NCBI RefSeq assembly: GCF_020379485.1
Contig: NC_063448.1
Location: forward strand, 43,347,218-43,411,217
DNA: 64,000 nucleotides
Direction of reading: 5' to 3'
DNA from: Brassica napus
Taxonomy: Eukaryota; Streptophyta; Magnoliopsida; Brassicales; Brassicaceae
Part shown: positions 1-12,124 of the stretch, one piece after another
Numbering within the stretch: the stretch's first letter is position 1
Layout of the letters: every line of letters starts with the position of its first letter
Notes under the pieces: model-generated
What the model was told of the DNA's origin: nothing
The model's database searches: none
The model's input: only the letters and a program-made list of their open reading frames with translations
Translations under genes and position numbers: made by a program

Positions 1-888
1 CTGCCTAAGATGTGGTCATGCGGAGGAAACAATTAATCATATGATTCTTACATGCTCTCCAGCTATACAATGTTGGGCCCTCTCAACGGTTCCATCGACA
101 CCAAGGATATTTCCGTCAGAGGATCTCTACACCAATATAAACTACCTGCTTGTAAGGACTAATATTGGTAGAAATATAGAGGAGTTAACCAGAGTCTTTC
201 CTTGGATTACTGGTATATATGGAAAGCACAAAATGAAAAATTCTATAATGGGCGAGATTTCTCACCAGTGGATACAACAGATTTAGCATTAAAAGAGTGT
301 AATGCATGGTTCCTAGCCAATGAAGAAACCGAATCTGACGACAATGCCACAATACCCATACCAAGGAACCCCGTAAGATCTACCTACATTTACTTGCCGT
401 GTAGATGGATCATGGAAGAATGATGGATTCACGAGTGGAGTAGGATGGATTTTACAACTTCAAGATGGAGCAATAGATCTCCTAGGCCTGCAAGGTTGCC
501 ATAAGTTAATTTCGCCACTACATACCGAGCTAAAGAGCTTAGTATGGGCATTGAAATGTTTATCTCGCCATCAGCGGTTCTACGATTACTTTGTTACTGG
601 TTCCCAAGAATTAGTCAAAATGATCACAACACCAGAAGACTGGCTAGCTTTTGCAGCTGAACTTACCGAGTTTAAAGCTCTTTGAGCGTCCTATCATGAC
701 GGAAAAGTGGTTTATCAACCCAGATCCAGTAACACTCAAGCGGACTTCCTTGCAAGGCACACTCGAACAAGAAGCTGTCTTTTCTCGTATGTTAACATGC
801 AGTGCCTTATTGGCTAGACACTAGAAACCCGTCCTTCACGGATTCGTACTAAGATTTTCTTTGTACTCTTATTGTGATAAAAAAAAAG
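1..888 (+). mobile_element. 3' end of a LINE (RT zinc finger plus RNase H), degraded
   Basis: The first bases encode the zinc-binding region that follows LINE reverse transcriptase (frame from base 2: CLRCGHAEETINHMILTC). About 130 codons of linker follow, then an RNase H-like domain near 393-690 with the VDGSWKND motif (first catalytic Asp) and HTELKSLVWALKCL (catalytic Glu). Several frame changes and stops separate these blocks, so it is a relic. A short A-run at about 880-888 may be the poly(A) tail. The 5' part lies outside the window. This is a different LINE lineage from the two further on, which do not carry RNase H in the part seen. Confidence 0.75.
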
Positions 889-989
889 AGAAGAGTTTGC
901 ATGAAACAAGCTTCATGATGTATTGAGTCCCAAACCAATAAAACAAAAGTAGAGATTAGAGAAGCCATCAATGGTAGTAAAGACAATAG

Positions 990-1830
990 CTAATGATAGG
1001 AGCCACGGCCACGTTTTCCTCGTACTGTCTGCCATTCCATGTTCTGGTCCTTGATAGGAGATTTTGATTCCATCCCACCTCTTGTCAAGCTGAGCGAGCT
1101 TGGAGGTTCAATCTCAACTTCATCCCCATCACCTAGCACTGTAAAACGAGAAGGACTCTCAAATGCACAATGGTTAGGTGTCGTGGTCACGGGATCAACA
1201 ACAATAGATTCTAGGACCTCATTGTTGATAATGTTGGATGGAGTAGACTCCATAATCGGTGTATCAATGGGAATATATTGTGAATCTATTAATGTGGTGA
1301 AAGTGGTAACTGAGTTAAGCGGATCAACGGGCTTCTCATATAGTGACTGAGAAGAAGAGGATGAAGTTATAATCATTGGGTTTTCTGAGCATACCTCTGA
1401 AGCATGTGAAGGACCTGAAGGAACGTCATGAGTAGCCTCCGCTTTAGATTGCAAAGCAGGAATGAGATCGGTTGCAGTTGAACCTTCTAAAGAATTTGTA
1501 CTCTGGAACACAAAAGCTGGTGAAGAGGGGATTAAAAGATCTCCTTGTTGTAGAATACGGTCAATATCCACAACGGGGACTTCACTACTAACATGTGTTG
1601 TATGTGGCTGCAAGATTGGATCTTTAGCCGGCTTAGAAGGTAAGAGGCCTTCTTCTCTTTGTGGCCAAGGTTACCTCACCTCTCACACATGGATTCCAGT
1701 GTATTCAACATCAACAAGAAATATGCTACATTATTTATCATCAAATGCAATAAGTTTTGGAAAATTTCTATCCAGCTCCAGCTCCATCTCAACCAAGACC
1801 TTTGCTTTATATATGAATTCTGATGAGAAA
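990..1830 (-). pseudogene. LINE ORF1 relic (DUF4283-type nucleic-acid-binding protein)
   Basis: On the minus strand the 207-codon open stretch ends with FTVLGDGDEVEIEPPSS and a basic tail (WQTVRGKRGRG), typical of the C-terminus of Brassicaceae LINE ORF1 proteins. Upstream, in broken frames, KAKVLVEMELELDRNFPKL and IFLVDVEYTGIHV match the part of DUF4283 proteins just before the zinc knuckle. Stops and frame changes near 1680-1730 replace the knuckle itself. No endonuclease/RT follows on this strand, so only ORF1 sequence remains. It faces the LINE fragment at 1-888. Confidence 0.65.
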
Positions 1831-1860
1831 AAAAAAATGGATATTATTAATGCTGTGTGA

Positions 1861-2342
1861 TCAGCAAGCATATGCTTTAGGGCATGGACATTAAAAAAGC
1901 ATGTAACATGTAGGAATTTTTCACTAGAAATTATTGAAAGGAAATTTCATGCAATAAACTCTTAAAAATGCATTTAGAAAATATAAATTTTGACATATAT
2001 ACATTTTTTGATTGGATACATGTCTTCCAGCCTTTGTAGACTTATATCCGTTATAATTTATACCAATGAAAAATAAAAAAACTATTAAAAAGATATACAC
2101 TTTCTATCTTTTTCTCATCAATGTTTTTGAGTTACCTTTTGTAAGAAACTTTCAAATGGTTGGATATTTTGCCTTTTACACATTTAAAAACAATAAAAAC
2201 ATAGTATAAATTCAGATAATAATTTCTGGCATAATTTCTTAATATTGGTTGATATTAATTTAATAATATTTTGGTAAAATATAAAACTTTTAAATAAAAA
2301 ATCATAAAATAGTGGGCAATCAAATTGTTTTGTTCGATAATA
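1861..2342. other. AT-rich intergenic DNA, no gene seen
   Basis: This is low-complexity AT-rich sequence between the LINE ORF1 relic and the DWF1 promoter. A 72-codon minus-strand ORF at 2184-2402 has no recognisable content and ends inside the promoter, so it is not called. Confidence 0.6.
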
Positions 2343-2461
2343 CACGTGAGTCAGGCTGGCTATAATCACCTTTTTTGAATTATAAAGACAATCCTCTCTC
2401 ACTGTCCGGACAGTTTCAATTATCCTCTCTCGCTCTCTATCTCCTCCCTTGGATTCTTCAG
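2343..2461 (+). promoter_or_regulatory. DWF1 core promoter and 5'UTR exon
   Basis: A G-box CACGTG lies at 2343-2348 and a TATA-like TATAAAG at 2381-2387. A CT-rich leader (CTCTCTC tracts, 2391-2450) typical of plant 5'UTRs follows. The leader ends at a splice donor at 2461/2462. The transcription start is inferred to be near 2405-2415. G-boxes bind bHLH/bZIP factors in general; no specific regulator can be named from sequence alone. Confidence 0.5.
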
Positions 2462-2937
2462 GTACTTTTATCTCTCAGTCTCTGGTTTCATCTTTTTCCT
2501 TCCTTAGATCCCTCGGACTTTTGTTGATAGTTTACTAAATACCACTAGTGAACCATGTGGATTTTGATATCTTAACCATCTCCCTCTTCAAACTTCATGC
2601 AAAATTTCAGAATCTGCTCAACATTCTTTTAATTACTTTGTAGGAAGAGTAGATATGTAGATCCAAGGACTAGAACCAAACCCAGAACTTTCTCTCTCCT
2701 TGTCCTTTCCACAAGCATATAGCTTCATGCCTAGTTGTTTTGTGTTCAGTAGTCCATTATTTCCATGGAGCCCACACTATAGTCCTTAACAGATTCATCA
2801 GTCAAAACACACAAGCATGTATAATATATGTGTATTTTCATATTTTGATTCTTATGGTTTGTTGTACAGTGATGGATCTGAAAAATTCTTGAAGATCCTT
2901 TTGTTTGCTTACAAGGATTTGTTTTGTTTCGATGCAG
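2462..2937 (+). other. DWF1 5'UTR intron
   Basis: A GTACTT donor follows TTCTTCAG at 2454-2461 and a GATGCAG acceptor ends at 2937, 21 bases before the start codon. The interval is T-rich and has no conserved ORF. The intron position is inferred from splice sites; a transcript would settle it. Confidence 0.6.
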
Positions 2938-2958
2938 TGAGGAGAGGGAATCTCAAAA

Positions 2959-4734
2959 ATGTCGGATCTTCAGGCACCGCTCGTAAGGCCCAAGAGAAAG
3001 AAGACATGGGTCGACTACTTCGTCAAGTTCAGATGGATCATCGTCATCTTCGTCGTCCTCCCAATCTCAGCCACACTCTACTTCCTCATCTACCTCGGAG
3101 ACATGTGGTCAGAGTCCAAATCCTACGAGAAACGCCGCAAGGAACACGACCAGAACGTCGCCAAAGTCATCAAACGCCTCAAGGAGAGAGATGCGGCCAA
3201 GGACGGACTCGTCTGCACCGCGCGCAAGCCTTGGATCGCCGTCGGGATGAGGAACGTCGACTACAAGAGAGCGCGACACTTCGAGGTCGACTTGGGAGAG
3301 TTCCGCAACATCCTAGAGATCAACAAGGAGAAGATGATCGCTAGAGTCGAGCCTCTCGTCAACATGGGACAGATCTCTCGCGCTACCGTCCCCATGAACC
3401 TCTCTCTCGCTGTTGTCGCTGAGCTTGATGATCTCACCGTTGGTGGACTCATTAACGGTTACGGTATTGAAGGAAGCTCTCACCTCTACGGTCTCTTTGC
3501 AGATACCGTCGTGGCTTACGAGATTGTTCTAGCTGGTGGTGAACTTGTCCGTGCTACTAAGGATAACGAGTACTCTGATCTCTTCTACGCGATCCCTTGG
3601 TCTCAAGGAACTCTCGGGCTCCTTGTTGCAGCCGAGATCAAGCTTATACCGGTTAAGGAGTACATGAGACTCACTTACATACCGGTTAAAGGAGATCTTC
3701 AAACCTTAGCTCAAGGCTACATGGACTCATTCGCGCCTAAAGATGGTGACACGTCGAAGATCCCTGACTTCGTCGAAGGCATGGTTTACAATCCGACGGA
3801 AGGTGTGATGATGGTTGGAACATACGCGTCTAAAGAAGAGGCCAAGAAGAAAGGGAACAAGATCAACAACGTGGGGTGGTGGTTCAAGCCGTGGTTCTAC
3901 CAGCACGCGCAGACCGCGCTGAAGAAGGGGGAGTTTGTTGAGTATATTCCTACTCGTGAGTACTACCATAGGCACACGAGGTGCTTGTACTGGGAAGGGA
4001 AGCTGATTCTTCCTTTTGGTGATCAGTTTTGGTTTAGGTTCCTCTTTGGTTGGTTGATGCCTCCAAAGGTCTCTCTTCTTAAGGCCACTCAAGGTGAAGC
4101 TATCAGAAACTATTACCATGATATGCATGTTATTCAGGACATGCTTGTTCCCCTTTACAAGGTTGGTGATGCTCTCGAATGGGTCCACCGCGAAATGGAG
4201 GTAAAATAAAAGCCCGTAATCCTCTTAGGCCCAAAACCACAATATTTAATATTAGTTTCGTCACTCAAACTTGTTGTATCCTTTTTGCAGGTGTATCCGA
4301 TTTGGCTATGCCCACACAAACTCTACAAGGCACCAATCAAGCAACAGATTTACCCTGAGCCAGGTTTTGAGTACGAGAGGAGACAAGGAGACACAGAAGA
4401 TGCTCAGATGTACACTGACGTTGGAGTGTACTACGCACCAGGTCCTGTCCTAAGAGGTGAAGAGTTTGATGGATCGGAAGCTGTGCGTAAGATGGAGAAA
4501 TGGCTGATAGAGAACGGCGGTTTCCAGCCTCAGTACGCGGTGTCTGAGCTTGACGAGAAGAGCTTCTGGAGGATGTTTGATGGTGACTTGTACGAGCATT
4601 GCCGCAAGAAGTATAGAGCTGTTGGAACGTTCATGAGTGTTTACTACAAGTCGAAGAAAGGAAGGAAGACTGAGAAAGAAGTTAGAGAAGCGGAGCAAGC
4701 TCATCTCGAAACAGCTTATGCTGAGGCAGATTAA
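2959..4734 (+). CDS. DWF1: Delta24-sterol reductase DWF1/DIMINUTO (two exons)
   Basis: Exon 1 is 2959-4200 and exon 2 is 4291-4734, joined across a 90-bp GT-AG intron; together they encode 561 residues, the usual length. The protein reduces the side-chain double bond of 24-methylenecholesterol to give campesterol, feeding brassinosteroid and bulk sterol synthesis at the ER. Visible parts: one hydrophobic membrane segment at about residues 26-50 (WIIVIFVVLPISATLYFLIY); an oxygen-dependent FAD-linked oxidoreductase domain at about 110-260 with DDLTVGGLINGYGIEGSSH; and a conserved C-terminal half with WLCPHKLYKAP and EKSFWRMFDGDLYEHCRKKY. There are no internal stops and codon use is ordinary. 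It is the only clearly functional host gene in the window. The start is the first ATG after the acceptor and matches the known N-terminus (MSDLQAPLVRPKRKK). Confidence 0.97.
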
Positions 4735-6217
4735 GCTATATGAGAATCTGGGGTTCGAGAGAGACTTGAGAGAGTATTATTATTGTTATGGGTGGTAGTG
4801 TTTCTTTTGTTTTGTTTGTTATGTGTTTCCAGTTTTCAGTTTAGTATTGTCTTTGATGATGCTTATTGTTGTTGTTGCTTGCTATGGTTTGACTTATGAT
4901 TTGAATGGATTTTAGATTTTGATATTTGGATTTGCTTTTGAGATTTTTGGTTTGGGATCTTTTGGGTCATGCCATGACAAATCATTCTTGATAGTAGGGG
5001 GATTAGGGCTGGAATTTTGACCAGAAATTTTTGGTTTAAAGTTACATGTTTGGTTACAAATTCGGTTCAGTTTGGTCAAGTTTTTTCTTTTAAAGTTTGG
5101 TTATCGAGTTGGTATGATATTCAGTTAGTCTGGTTTTTAAATTTATTGGTTTATATATCTTAATAGATTTTAAAATCCAAGACAAGTTCAGTGTTATTGG
5201 TTTTTTTATTTCAAAATCCATATTCAAATCCAAAGTTATTGGTTATGAATTTAAAATAGATTTTAAAATCTAGTGTTATTCAATAGCATATATTTATTTA
5301 AAAAATTGATTTGAAATTAGATTTGAGTGGATTTCTAGTGGGGGTTTATTGGAATAGGGGTTTGAGAAAATATTAAGGATTTCATATTTGATGGGATTTA
5401 GCTGAATCTATTTAGATTTTAACAGAAATTTTGATGAGGGATTTGTAGAATTTTAAAATAAAAAATATATATGCTAAGATCTTTAAAAAATAACATTTCT
5501 TAGCAATTGTTTCACTTACGACTTCTAACGTGTAATCATATCCTGCGAAGAATAAATTGTACATGAAAGAAACCAAAGTTATGTATTATTACTCTTCTAT
5601 GGTTATTTTGCTCTCTCTGTAATCTAGTTAAAGGAAATGGACTATCCCTAATACTTGGCATTCACATTACAACTTTTCTTGGTCAGGAAATAGCAGAATC
5701 ATGGCAAATGACAAGGTTAGAAGACGATGTATACAGTTTCAGATTGATTTTTCTACAAGCTATCGTTGGTCTGTCGGTTTCCGCAAGAGAAGAATCAATT
5801 CTTCGGGATAATCGGTACGAGGTTTTTTCACAAGATCACATACTTTACTCCTGTTAAGAAAAAGTTATGATATTTGTCTCTGTTTTGTTTCATATTTGTC
5901 TCTGTTTTGTTTCAGGCATCGTTGGAGAGTGAGGAAGGAGGAGAATAACTGTTTTATTTATTTATTTTGAAATACCATCTCATTAGATGGTATTTGTTTC
6001 TAGTGGATTTTGTCTATAAAACCAATTATCTAATAATTTCAAATAACTTTTGATAAATATTATGTGTGAAATCCTTGTTTTCCAATAAGGGGGTATTTGA
6101 AAGGGTTTGACTAAATGATTAATTCAATAAGGATAGATTTGATAAAACTTTTATAAATACTAGATATAATAAAGGGAGATTTGAACAAAAACTAGAATTC
6201 TCTTAAATCATCAATAC
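4735..6217. other. DWF1 3'UTR and AT-rich intergenic DNA
   Basis: The DWF1 3'UTR probably occupies about 4735-4925. The rest holds diffuse TTAAAATC/TTTGGTTA-rich sequence with no ORF of note. A stretch at 5700-5940 is less AT-biased and contains a 22-bp perfect direct repeat, but no protein could be recognised. Confidence 0.5.
5870..5913. repeat. Perfect 22-bp tandem duplication
   Basis: The 22-bp unit ATATTTGTCTCTGTTTTGTT(TC) occurs twice head to tail at 5870-5891 and 5892-5913 without mismatch, ending at a possible splice acceptor (TTTCAGG). It looks like a recent small duplication inside an intron-like T-rich tract of an unrecognised fragment. Confidence 0.75.
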
Positions 6218-6268
6218 AATAAGCACCTAGTGTTGAAACTTGTTAATCAATTGAGTCAAACTAAAAAA

Positions 6269-8327
6269 ATGTCCTCTGGTGAGAACCCTGGCTCTCCTCG
6301 TCTGGTTTAGCTGCCGTCCTGAATCCGTCGTCGTCTACTCCTGATGGACCTCCTCCTAAGCCCCCTGAACCCCTAGCCATTGCCTTTGGTGATTTCCTTC
6401 TTTTCTCTTCCTCCCACACGAAACCCTCTGCTTCAATCACTATTCACCCCACTGTTCACTTTCAGATTGTTTCCACATCTACTACTTTGCCACCCAAAGA
6501 ACTAACCTCTACTACCACAGATCGACCTAATGGCTTTGATGTCACCACAGAAGATTCTATAGATCTCACTAAAACTACTTCTAAATCTGAAACTGCTACA
6601 GTAGCTGAAACTACTGAACCCTCTTTCACTATTCTTCCTCCAAAACATTCTTCCCCTATCATCACAAACCCCCCCCCCTCGCGTAATCCCACCACCTCCT
6701 CTCGGCTTTCCCCCCCCCCCCAATAACCGTTGACCTCACCCTACCTGCACCCACACTACCCTCTGAGACCCTTCCCACTGTTACTACTCCATCCTCCTCT
6801 GAAAATCTTATTCCTCCTTCCAACCCTCCTCCCCCATCAAATCGCAACAAAAAGACCAACCCTCCTAAAACTCACCCTAACCATTCCCAATCTTATCCTG
6901 CTAAAGCTAAACTTCTTTCTGACCGCTCTCAAAAGCGTGTCGCCTCCACTACTATCTCCCCTGATGGGAAGCTTCGTGTGCATGTCCCTGATGCAGTCTT
7001 TGAGAGTGGTGCTGCTCTGCATAAAGAGTACGTTGTTGGTTCAATCCTAGATAAAATGCTTGACTATGGACCAATACAAAGTGTATTAAACTACATGTGG
7101 GGCAAAGGCTCTAAGCTTGAAATTCATCTTCAGCCTTTGAAACACTCTATGCTAGTTAGAGTTCCAAATGACTTCATCAGGTCAAAGATATTGGAAAAAA
7201 AAATTGTGGTATGTGGATACCTCGATGTTTTATGTCTCGCAGTGGGGTAGCAATACTACTGAGTCCTACCCGGAGATAAATTCAATTCCTCTCTGGGCTC
7301 ATCTACGTGGTATCCCTTTTGATCTGTGCACTAAAGTAGGCCTCAGTCATGCTGCAGGCTTGGTGGGTGAACCTATAGAGACAGATGATTACACAAAAAA
7401 TGTCTCAAGCTTGAATATAGCGCATGTTAAAGTTGAGGCTGATCTTACCAAATTGCTTCCTTCTGAAGGGGAGCTTGTGAGATAAAGTGGTGAGATCATT
7501 ACTGTTGGGATTGACTACCCGTGGGTACCTCCTTCTTGTACTCACTGTCGTCGCATTGGGCACATCATAAAAACTGTATTTACCCCCCTGCAAAGGATCA
7601 AACTCCTACTGCTGAAAATGATGGCTCTACCCCTCCTGTACCTATCCCATCGATTAATCTGCAAGGGTACTCGCCAAATGTGATGATGGAGCCTCCGACT
7701 GTTGTAGCTGCCGTTTCTGATCAATCGGAAGCTATAACAGAACCTGCTGTAGTCTCTTTTCCTCCTCCTCTGGAAAGTGATTCTCAAGCAGCTGTTGACT
7801 ACATCACAGACTCTCTGCTTCCTCTCTCTGAATCAGTGATCCCCCCTCCTACCACCCTTGTTACTAATGAGTTGGAAATTCCACATGACCAGCCTTTCAT
7901 TTTTTCCTCCATCCCCTCTTTCCCTATAACCTCTAACCCTCCCCTATTGCCGGTCCATACTCTATCCTCTGTAACCCCACCACCCTCCCCTCCCTCATCC
8001 ACTGCCCTTTTAAGCCCCACTACCATTTCCTTCGCTTCTGACCTTGCTCTTGCTTCGGTTGTGGTCAGTTTAGCAGCTGTGCGTGCTCATTTATCCAATT
8101 CCTATATAGCCAAAAAACAAGCTGCTCTTTTTAACTCCCCCCTTATATCCCTCCCTCCCGCCTTTTTTGACAAGTCTTCTGCTTCTTGGAAAGCTTCTAC
8201 CACCCAAATAAAATCCCCTTCCATCCCTCCGCCTAGTTTTGTAATCTCTAACCCTTTTTCTTTTCTAGCTACCATTAATCCTGAGGACTCCATCCCTGAT
8301 GGTACTCCTCCCCAACCTTCCCTATGA
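6269..8327 (+). pseudogene. LINE ORF1 (DUF4283 plus CCHC knuckle), pseudogene
   Basis: The likely original start is ATG at 6269 (MSSGENPGSPRLV, then a stop). After a Pro/Ser/Thr-rich region comes a DUF4283-like domain at about 6970-7480 (VFESGAALHKEYVVGSILDK, IPLWAHLRGIPFDLCTKVGL), interrupted by a frameshift at an A run near 7195 and a stop near 7484. A knuckle follows at about 7515-7580 (YPWVPPSCTHCRRIGHIIKN, then C). The last 268 codons are proline-rich and open to 8327. ORF1 binds element RNA. Its stop overlaps the ORF2 start as ATGA at 8324-8327, suggesting coupled translation in the ancestor. Confidence 0.8.
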
Positions 8328-10828
8328 GTACAAAATTATTTTTTTGGAATGTCCGTGGACTTAATTATCCGGACAAGCACTCACCATTTAGCCAATGGTT
8401 GAGATCTCAACATTTCATTTTGGTGCACTTTTGGAAACTCACATCAAGGAGCAAAATCTACTTTCATTAATGCAGAAACTCTGTCCTGGCTGGAGCTTTG
8501 CTTCTAACCATCACGATCTCAATTCCTCGATGGTTTGCTTCTATTCTGTCATTTCGCTGCTCTCCGCAGAAAATCTCTATCATGTCTGCCTTGCCATCAT
8601 CAGAAAAAATCACCACCACCCTTCTCAGATTAAACCCAAATAAAGCCCGAGTCCCTGATGGTCTCACCTCTGGATTCTCTAAAGCTTATTGGTCAATCAT
8701 TGGCCTTGAAGTCTTATCCTCTATTGGCACTTTCTTTACTACTGGTTTCTTGCTTGTGGTCGCTAACTCCACCATTCTCTCCCTTGTCCCCAAACACCCT
8801 GGAGCCTCAGCAATATCTGAATACCGCCATATCTCTTGCTGCTCCACCATATACAAAACCATCTTGAAAATCCTTGTTGCCAAACTTAAACCCATCCTAA
8901 ATGAACTTATCCTCCCCAACCAAACAACTTTTGTGCAAAGCCGACTCCTTATAGAGAATACCATTCTAGCTACTGAGGTCGTTGATGGTTACCATAAGCA
9001 ACTAGGACCTCCCAGAATCACCCTGAAGGTTGACATAGCAAAGGCATTTGATACTCTGAGTTGGGACTTCCTCTTCATTTGCTTGAGTACTCTGCAGCTC
9101 CCATCAACTTTTATTCACTGGCTGAAAGCCCGTGTATGCACTCCCTCCTATACCATCGGCTACAATGGGACAGTTCAAGGCTTTTTCAAAGGTCGACGTG
9201 GTCTTAGGCAAGGTGATCCCGTTTCACCTTACCTATTTGTTGTTGCTATGAACTGTTTATCGCAGATGTTGAACAGAGGTGCAGAGGAAGGGAAGTTTGG
9301 CTACCATGCCAAGTGTTCATCTTCGAAGCTCACCCATCTTTGCTTTGCAGACGACCTCCTCATCTTCACTGATGGTAAATTCAGCTCTGTTCAAGCGATC
9401 CTAGCTATCCTAGATGAGTTTGCTGCTCCCTCTGGCCTAAAGATCAATCTCCAGAAAACTTCTTTTGTGTCTTGTGGTGTACCCCTGCTCTCTCAAAAAC
9501 TATCTATGCACCACTGTGCTCCGCTGATCCAACTTATTAAGAGCAAAGTAAACTCCTGGAGTGCAAGAAGCCTATCGTATGCAGGAAGACTTCTCCTTCT
9601 TAATACAGTCATAAATGGCATCACTAATTTCTGAACCTCGACCTTTATCTTACCAAAGGCCTGCATCACAAAGATAAACTCCCTCTGTAGCTCCTTCTTA
9701 TGGCATGGCTCATCTGATGCTGGCCATTCCACAAAGGTTGCTTGGGAAATGGTTACGCTCTCAAAAGATGAAAGAGGTCTTGGCTGTAGAGACTTGAGAG
9801 CTTGGAACACGGCTTGCACACTAAAACTCATTTGGCTTCTCTTCAAAACCTCGGGCTCCATTTGGGTTGTGTGGTTCATCAATGAAATTCTAGGAGGTGA
9901 TCTATCAAGGTTCTGGATAATAAAATCAAGGCAATGCTTCCCTTGGCTTGTAAAGAAACTGCTGGGACTTAGAGATATAACTTTCGGCTGGATCAAAGTC
10001 AAAGTGGGATCTGGAGCTCGGGTGCGTTTCTGGTCAGATAACTGGGCTCCTGTGGGTGCTATCTCTGATTACTTGGCCCCCTCCACTTCCAATTCGATGG
10101 GCATACCTCAAAACGCCACTCTACAAGATATCTACCACAACGGTACATGGCGAGTACGACCTGCGAGATCGGACAAACAGGTCATGGTTCAAGCTCTACT
10201 ATCTTCTCTTACTTTGACAACAGAACCGGATTCTATAATTTGGTATGTGGAGAATTCAATCTGGGAAAAATACAGCACTGGTGGAATCTACAATGTACTA
10301 AAGAGCCATGGTAATAGGGTACCTTGGAGTGGAATCGTCTGGAGTAAAGGTGGAATCCCAAAACATAACTTCATGGCGTGGCTAGCTACGCTGAACCGTC
10401 TACCCACTAAGGATCGCCTGCTTCAATGGGGCCTTAATATAGACCCTAAATGCCTTCTCTGCTCCACCACTGATGAGTCTCGAGATCACCTTTTGTTCGA
10501 GTGCCACTACTCTGCTTCTCTCTGGTCGTGCTTCTCCACGCGACTAGATCTCACTTTGCCGCCAAATTAGGATTCATTGATCACTGCTCTTCTATCACTC
10601 ACGGGTCCACCTTGGTATAAGAAACTATGCTGTTTGGTCTGGAAACTCGTGATTTACTCCCTCTGGGCTGAGAGGAACTCAAAACTGCATCGCCAATGTT
10701 ACCGCTCTGTCGAGTCAATAGCAGCTGCTATGAATATAACGGTAAAGAATAGAATCAATAGCCTTCGGGAAGCAAACCCTGTCGCGGCCTCCTCGATGTT
10801 CCAGTTCTGGATCCGCTCCCCAACCTAG
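8324..10828 (+). pseudogene. LINE ORF2 (endonuclease remnant plus reverse transcriptase), pseudogene
   Basis: It opens with the AP-endonuclease start MSTKLFFWNVRGLNYPDKHS, but about 60 codons later it jumps to sequence just before RT (FRCSPQKISIMSALPSSEK), so most of the endonuclease is deleted. RT is well kept in one 378-codon frame (8498-9634): DIAKAFDTLSWDF, GRRGLRQGDPVSPYLFVVAM and the catalytic HLCFADDLLIF. After a TGA at 9632 the frame resumes with the C-terminal part and the RT zinc region at about 10330-10540 (KCLLCSTTDESRDHLLFECH). A further stop falls near 10567. Confidence 0.85.
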
Positions 10829-11040
10829 TTTGTATTGGTGAAAGCCATGCAACCACTTCGTCTACCTTCCTCAATGATATCGCCATCTTCACTTTTGCTA
10901 TGTTTTATAACTTGATGTGTACATTTTCTACTGGGCTAAAGCCCAAAACACTAAGGCTTGGCTAGTCTGTTTTGTTTTTTTCTTATGCTTTAAATAGAAA
11001 AAAAAGTTGAAAAAAAAATAAGCACCCTAATGTTTTTGGT

Positions 11041-11728
11041 AGGCCTGGGCAAAATAACCGGAACCAAAGAACCGAACCGGAACCGAACCAAAATACCCGA
11101 AACCGGAACCGGACCAATACTCTCAAATACCCGAACGGTTCTTATATTTTTATATCTGAAATAACCGAACCGAACCGGAACCAAGCCGAGAACCGAACGG
11201 GTACCCGAATATATAAAAATATTAATTATATATACATATAACATCATTAAATATATATTTTAAATTTAAAATTCTATTAAAAGTATCTGAAAATAGTTGA
11301 TGATAATAACTAAATTATTATAAAGTATCCAAACTACCCGAAAGTATCCGAAAGTATCCGGATAGTTTTATCCGAAATATCCAAAGTAATCCAAAATATC
11401 CAAAATTTTTATGTAAATCATCTTAATTATTTGATATTTTACCCTAAATAACCGATATTTTATCCAAATTATCCGAACTACCCGAACAATCCGAACCCGA
11501 ACCGGATCCAAATGAGAACCGAACTTTTTCCGGATATTTTCCGGTTCCTACATTTACTATCCGAACCGAACCAAACCCGAAACTATCTGAACCGAACCGA
11601 ACCGAACCGAACCGAACCGAATCGAAAATAAGTCAAGTACTAAATGGATCTTCTAGCCCCTATCCGAACTATCCGAAACCCGAAATACTCTAACCGAACC
11701 GAACCGATACCCGAAATGCCCAGGCGAT
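11041..11728. repeat. CCGAAC-rich element with short terminal inverted repeats
   Basis: A 680-bp tract is built of degenerate CCGAAC/CCGGAA/TATCCGAA motifs. GCCTGGGCA at 11043-11051 is mirrored by TGCCCAGGC at 11717-11725. Such tracts bounded by a GCCTGGGCA-like end resemble non-autonomous hAT-type elements in Brassicaceae, but no flanking 8-bp duplication was found, so the class is uncertain. It has no coding content. It begins about 15 bases after the preceding LINE's target-site duplication. Confidence 0.55.
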
Positions 11729-11899
11729 AAAAAAACAGAAAAAAACACACGCATTCTTGAGAAAATGAAATACGAACACGCAGCAGCATGACGCAGGCGC
11801 GCGGAAACGTAATTCATAACCGGCCGGTTAAAACCTGATTAGGAAATAAACCAATGCGGATAAAGTAATTAACTAATTCGTCATAAAATATCTTATCTA

Positions 11900-12124
11900 G
11901 ATAAAGATTGGGCCTGGCCCATTACACGTCTTCCACCGCCATCTATTTTGAATTTTTTGGGGTTTATCGTACGGAAACTCTCACTCACACTCTCTCTCTA
12001 GCTTTTCTTCTTTCAAGTTGCTTCTTCTCTCGCTCTCACATTAAACCTTCTCCTCCAATCCTCTCCCGCTTTCGTGCGAGCTTCTCCGATTCTCAAAGTT
12101 TTGATTGCCCCAATACTCACGAAA
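11900..12124 (+). promoter_or_regulatory. Promoter and 5'UTR of the dihydroxyacetone kinase-like locus
   Basis: GGCCCATTA at 11916-11924 matches the site II/UP1-type element common in promoters of housekeeping plant genes. A CT-rich leader (ACTCTCACTCACACTCTCTC..., 11975-12120) runs up to the ATG at 12125. The retained promoter suggests that the whole locus, not a spliced copy, decayed here. Confidence 0.45.

Larger units (their letters stand above)
6218..11026 (+). mobile_element. LINE (non-LTR) retrotransposon, internally deleted, with target-site duplication
   Basis: The element carries an ORF1 pseudogene, an ORF2 pseudogene and an A-rich tail (10998-11018). AATAAGCACC at 6218-6227 is repeated at 11017-11026 immediately after the A tract, which reads as a target-site duplication and fixes the ends to within a few bases. 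The layout matches the longer LINE at 31.0-44.8 kb, but most of the endonuclease and the N-terminal part of RT are gone, so this copy could not move by itself. Confidence 0.85.

Noticed and set aside
2817..3344. 175-codon plus-strand ORF overlapping the DWF1 start
   Set aside because: It is an out-of-frame reading of DWF1 exon 1 and its intron; the peptide is Arg-rich noise, while the DWF1 frame is fully conserved.
3727..4188. 153-codon antisense ORF inside DWF1
   Set aside because: It is a shadow of the codon pattern of the real gene on the other strand.
5340..6100. Possible MITE bounded by TTTATTGGA and TCCAATAA
   Set aside because: Only about seven bases mirror each other and no target duplication was found, too little to call an element.
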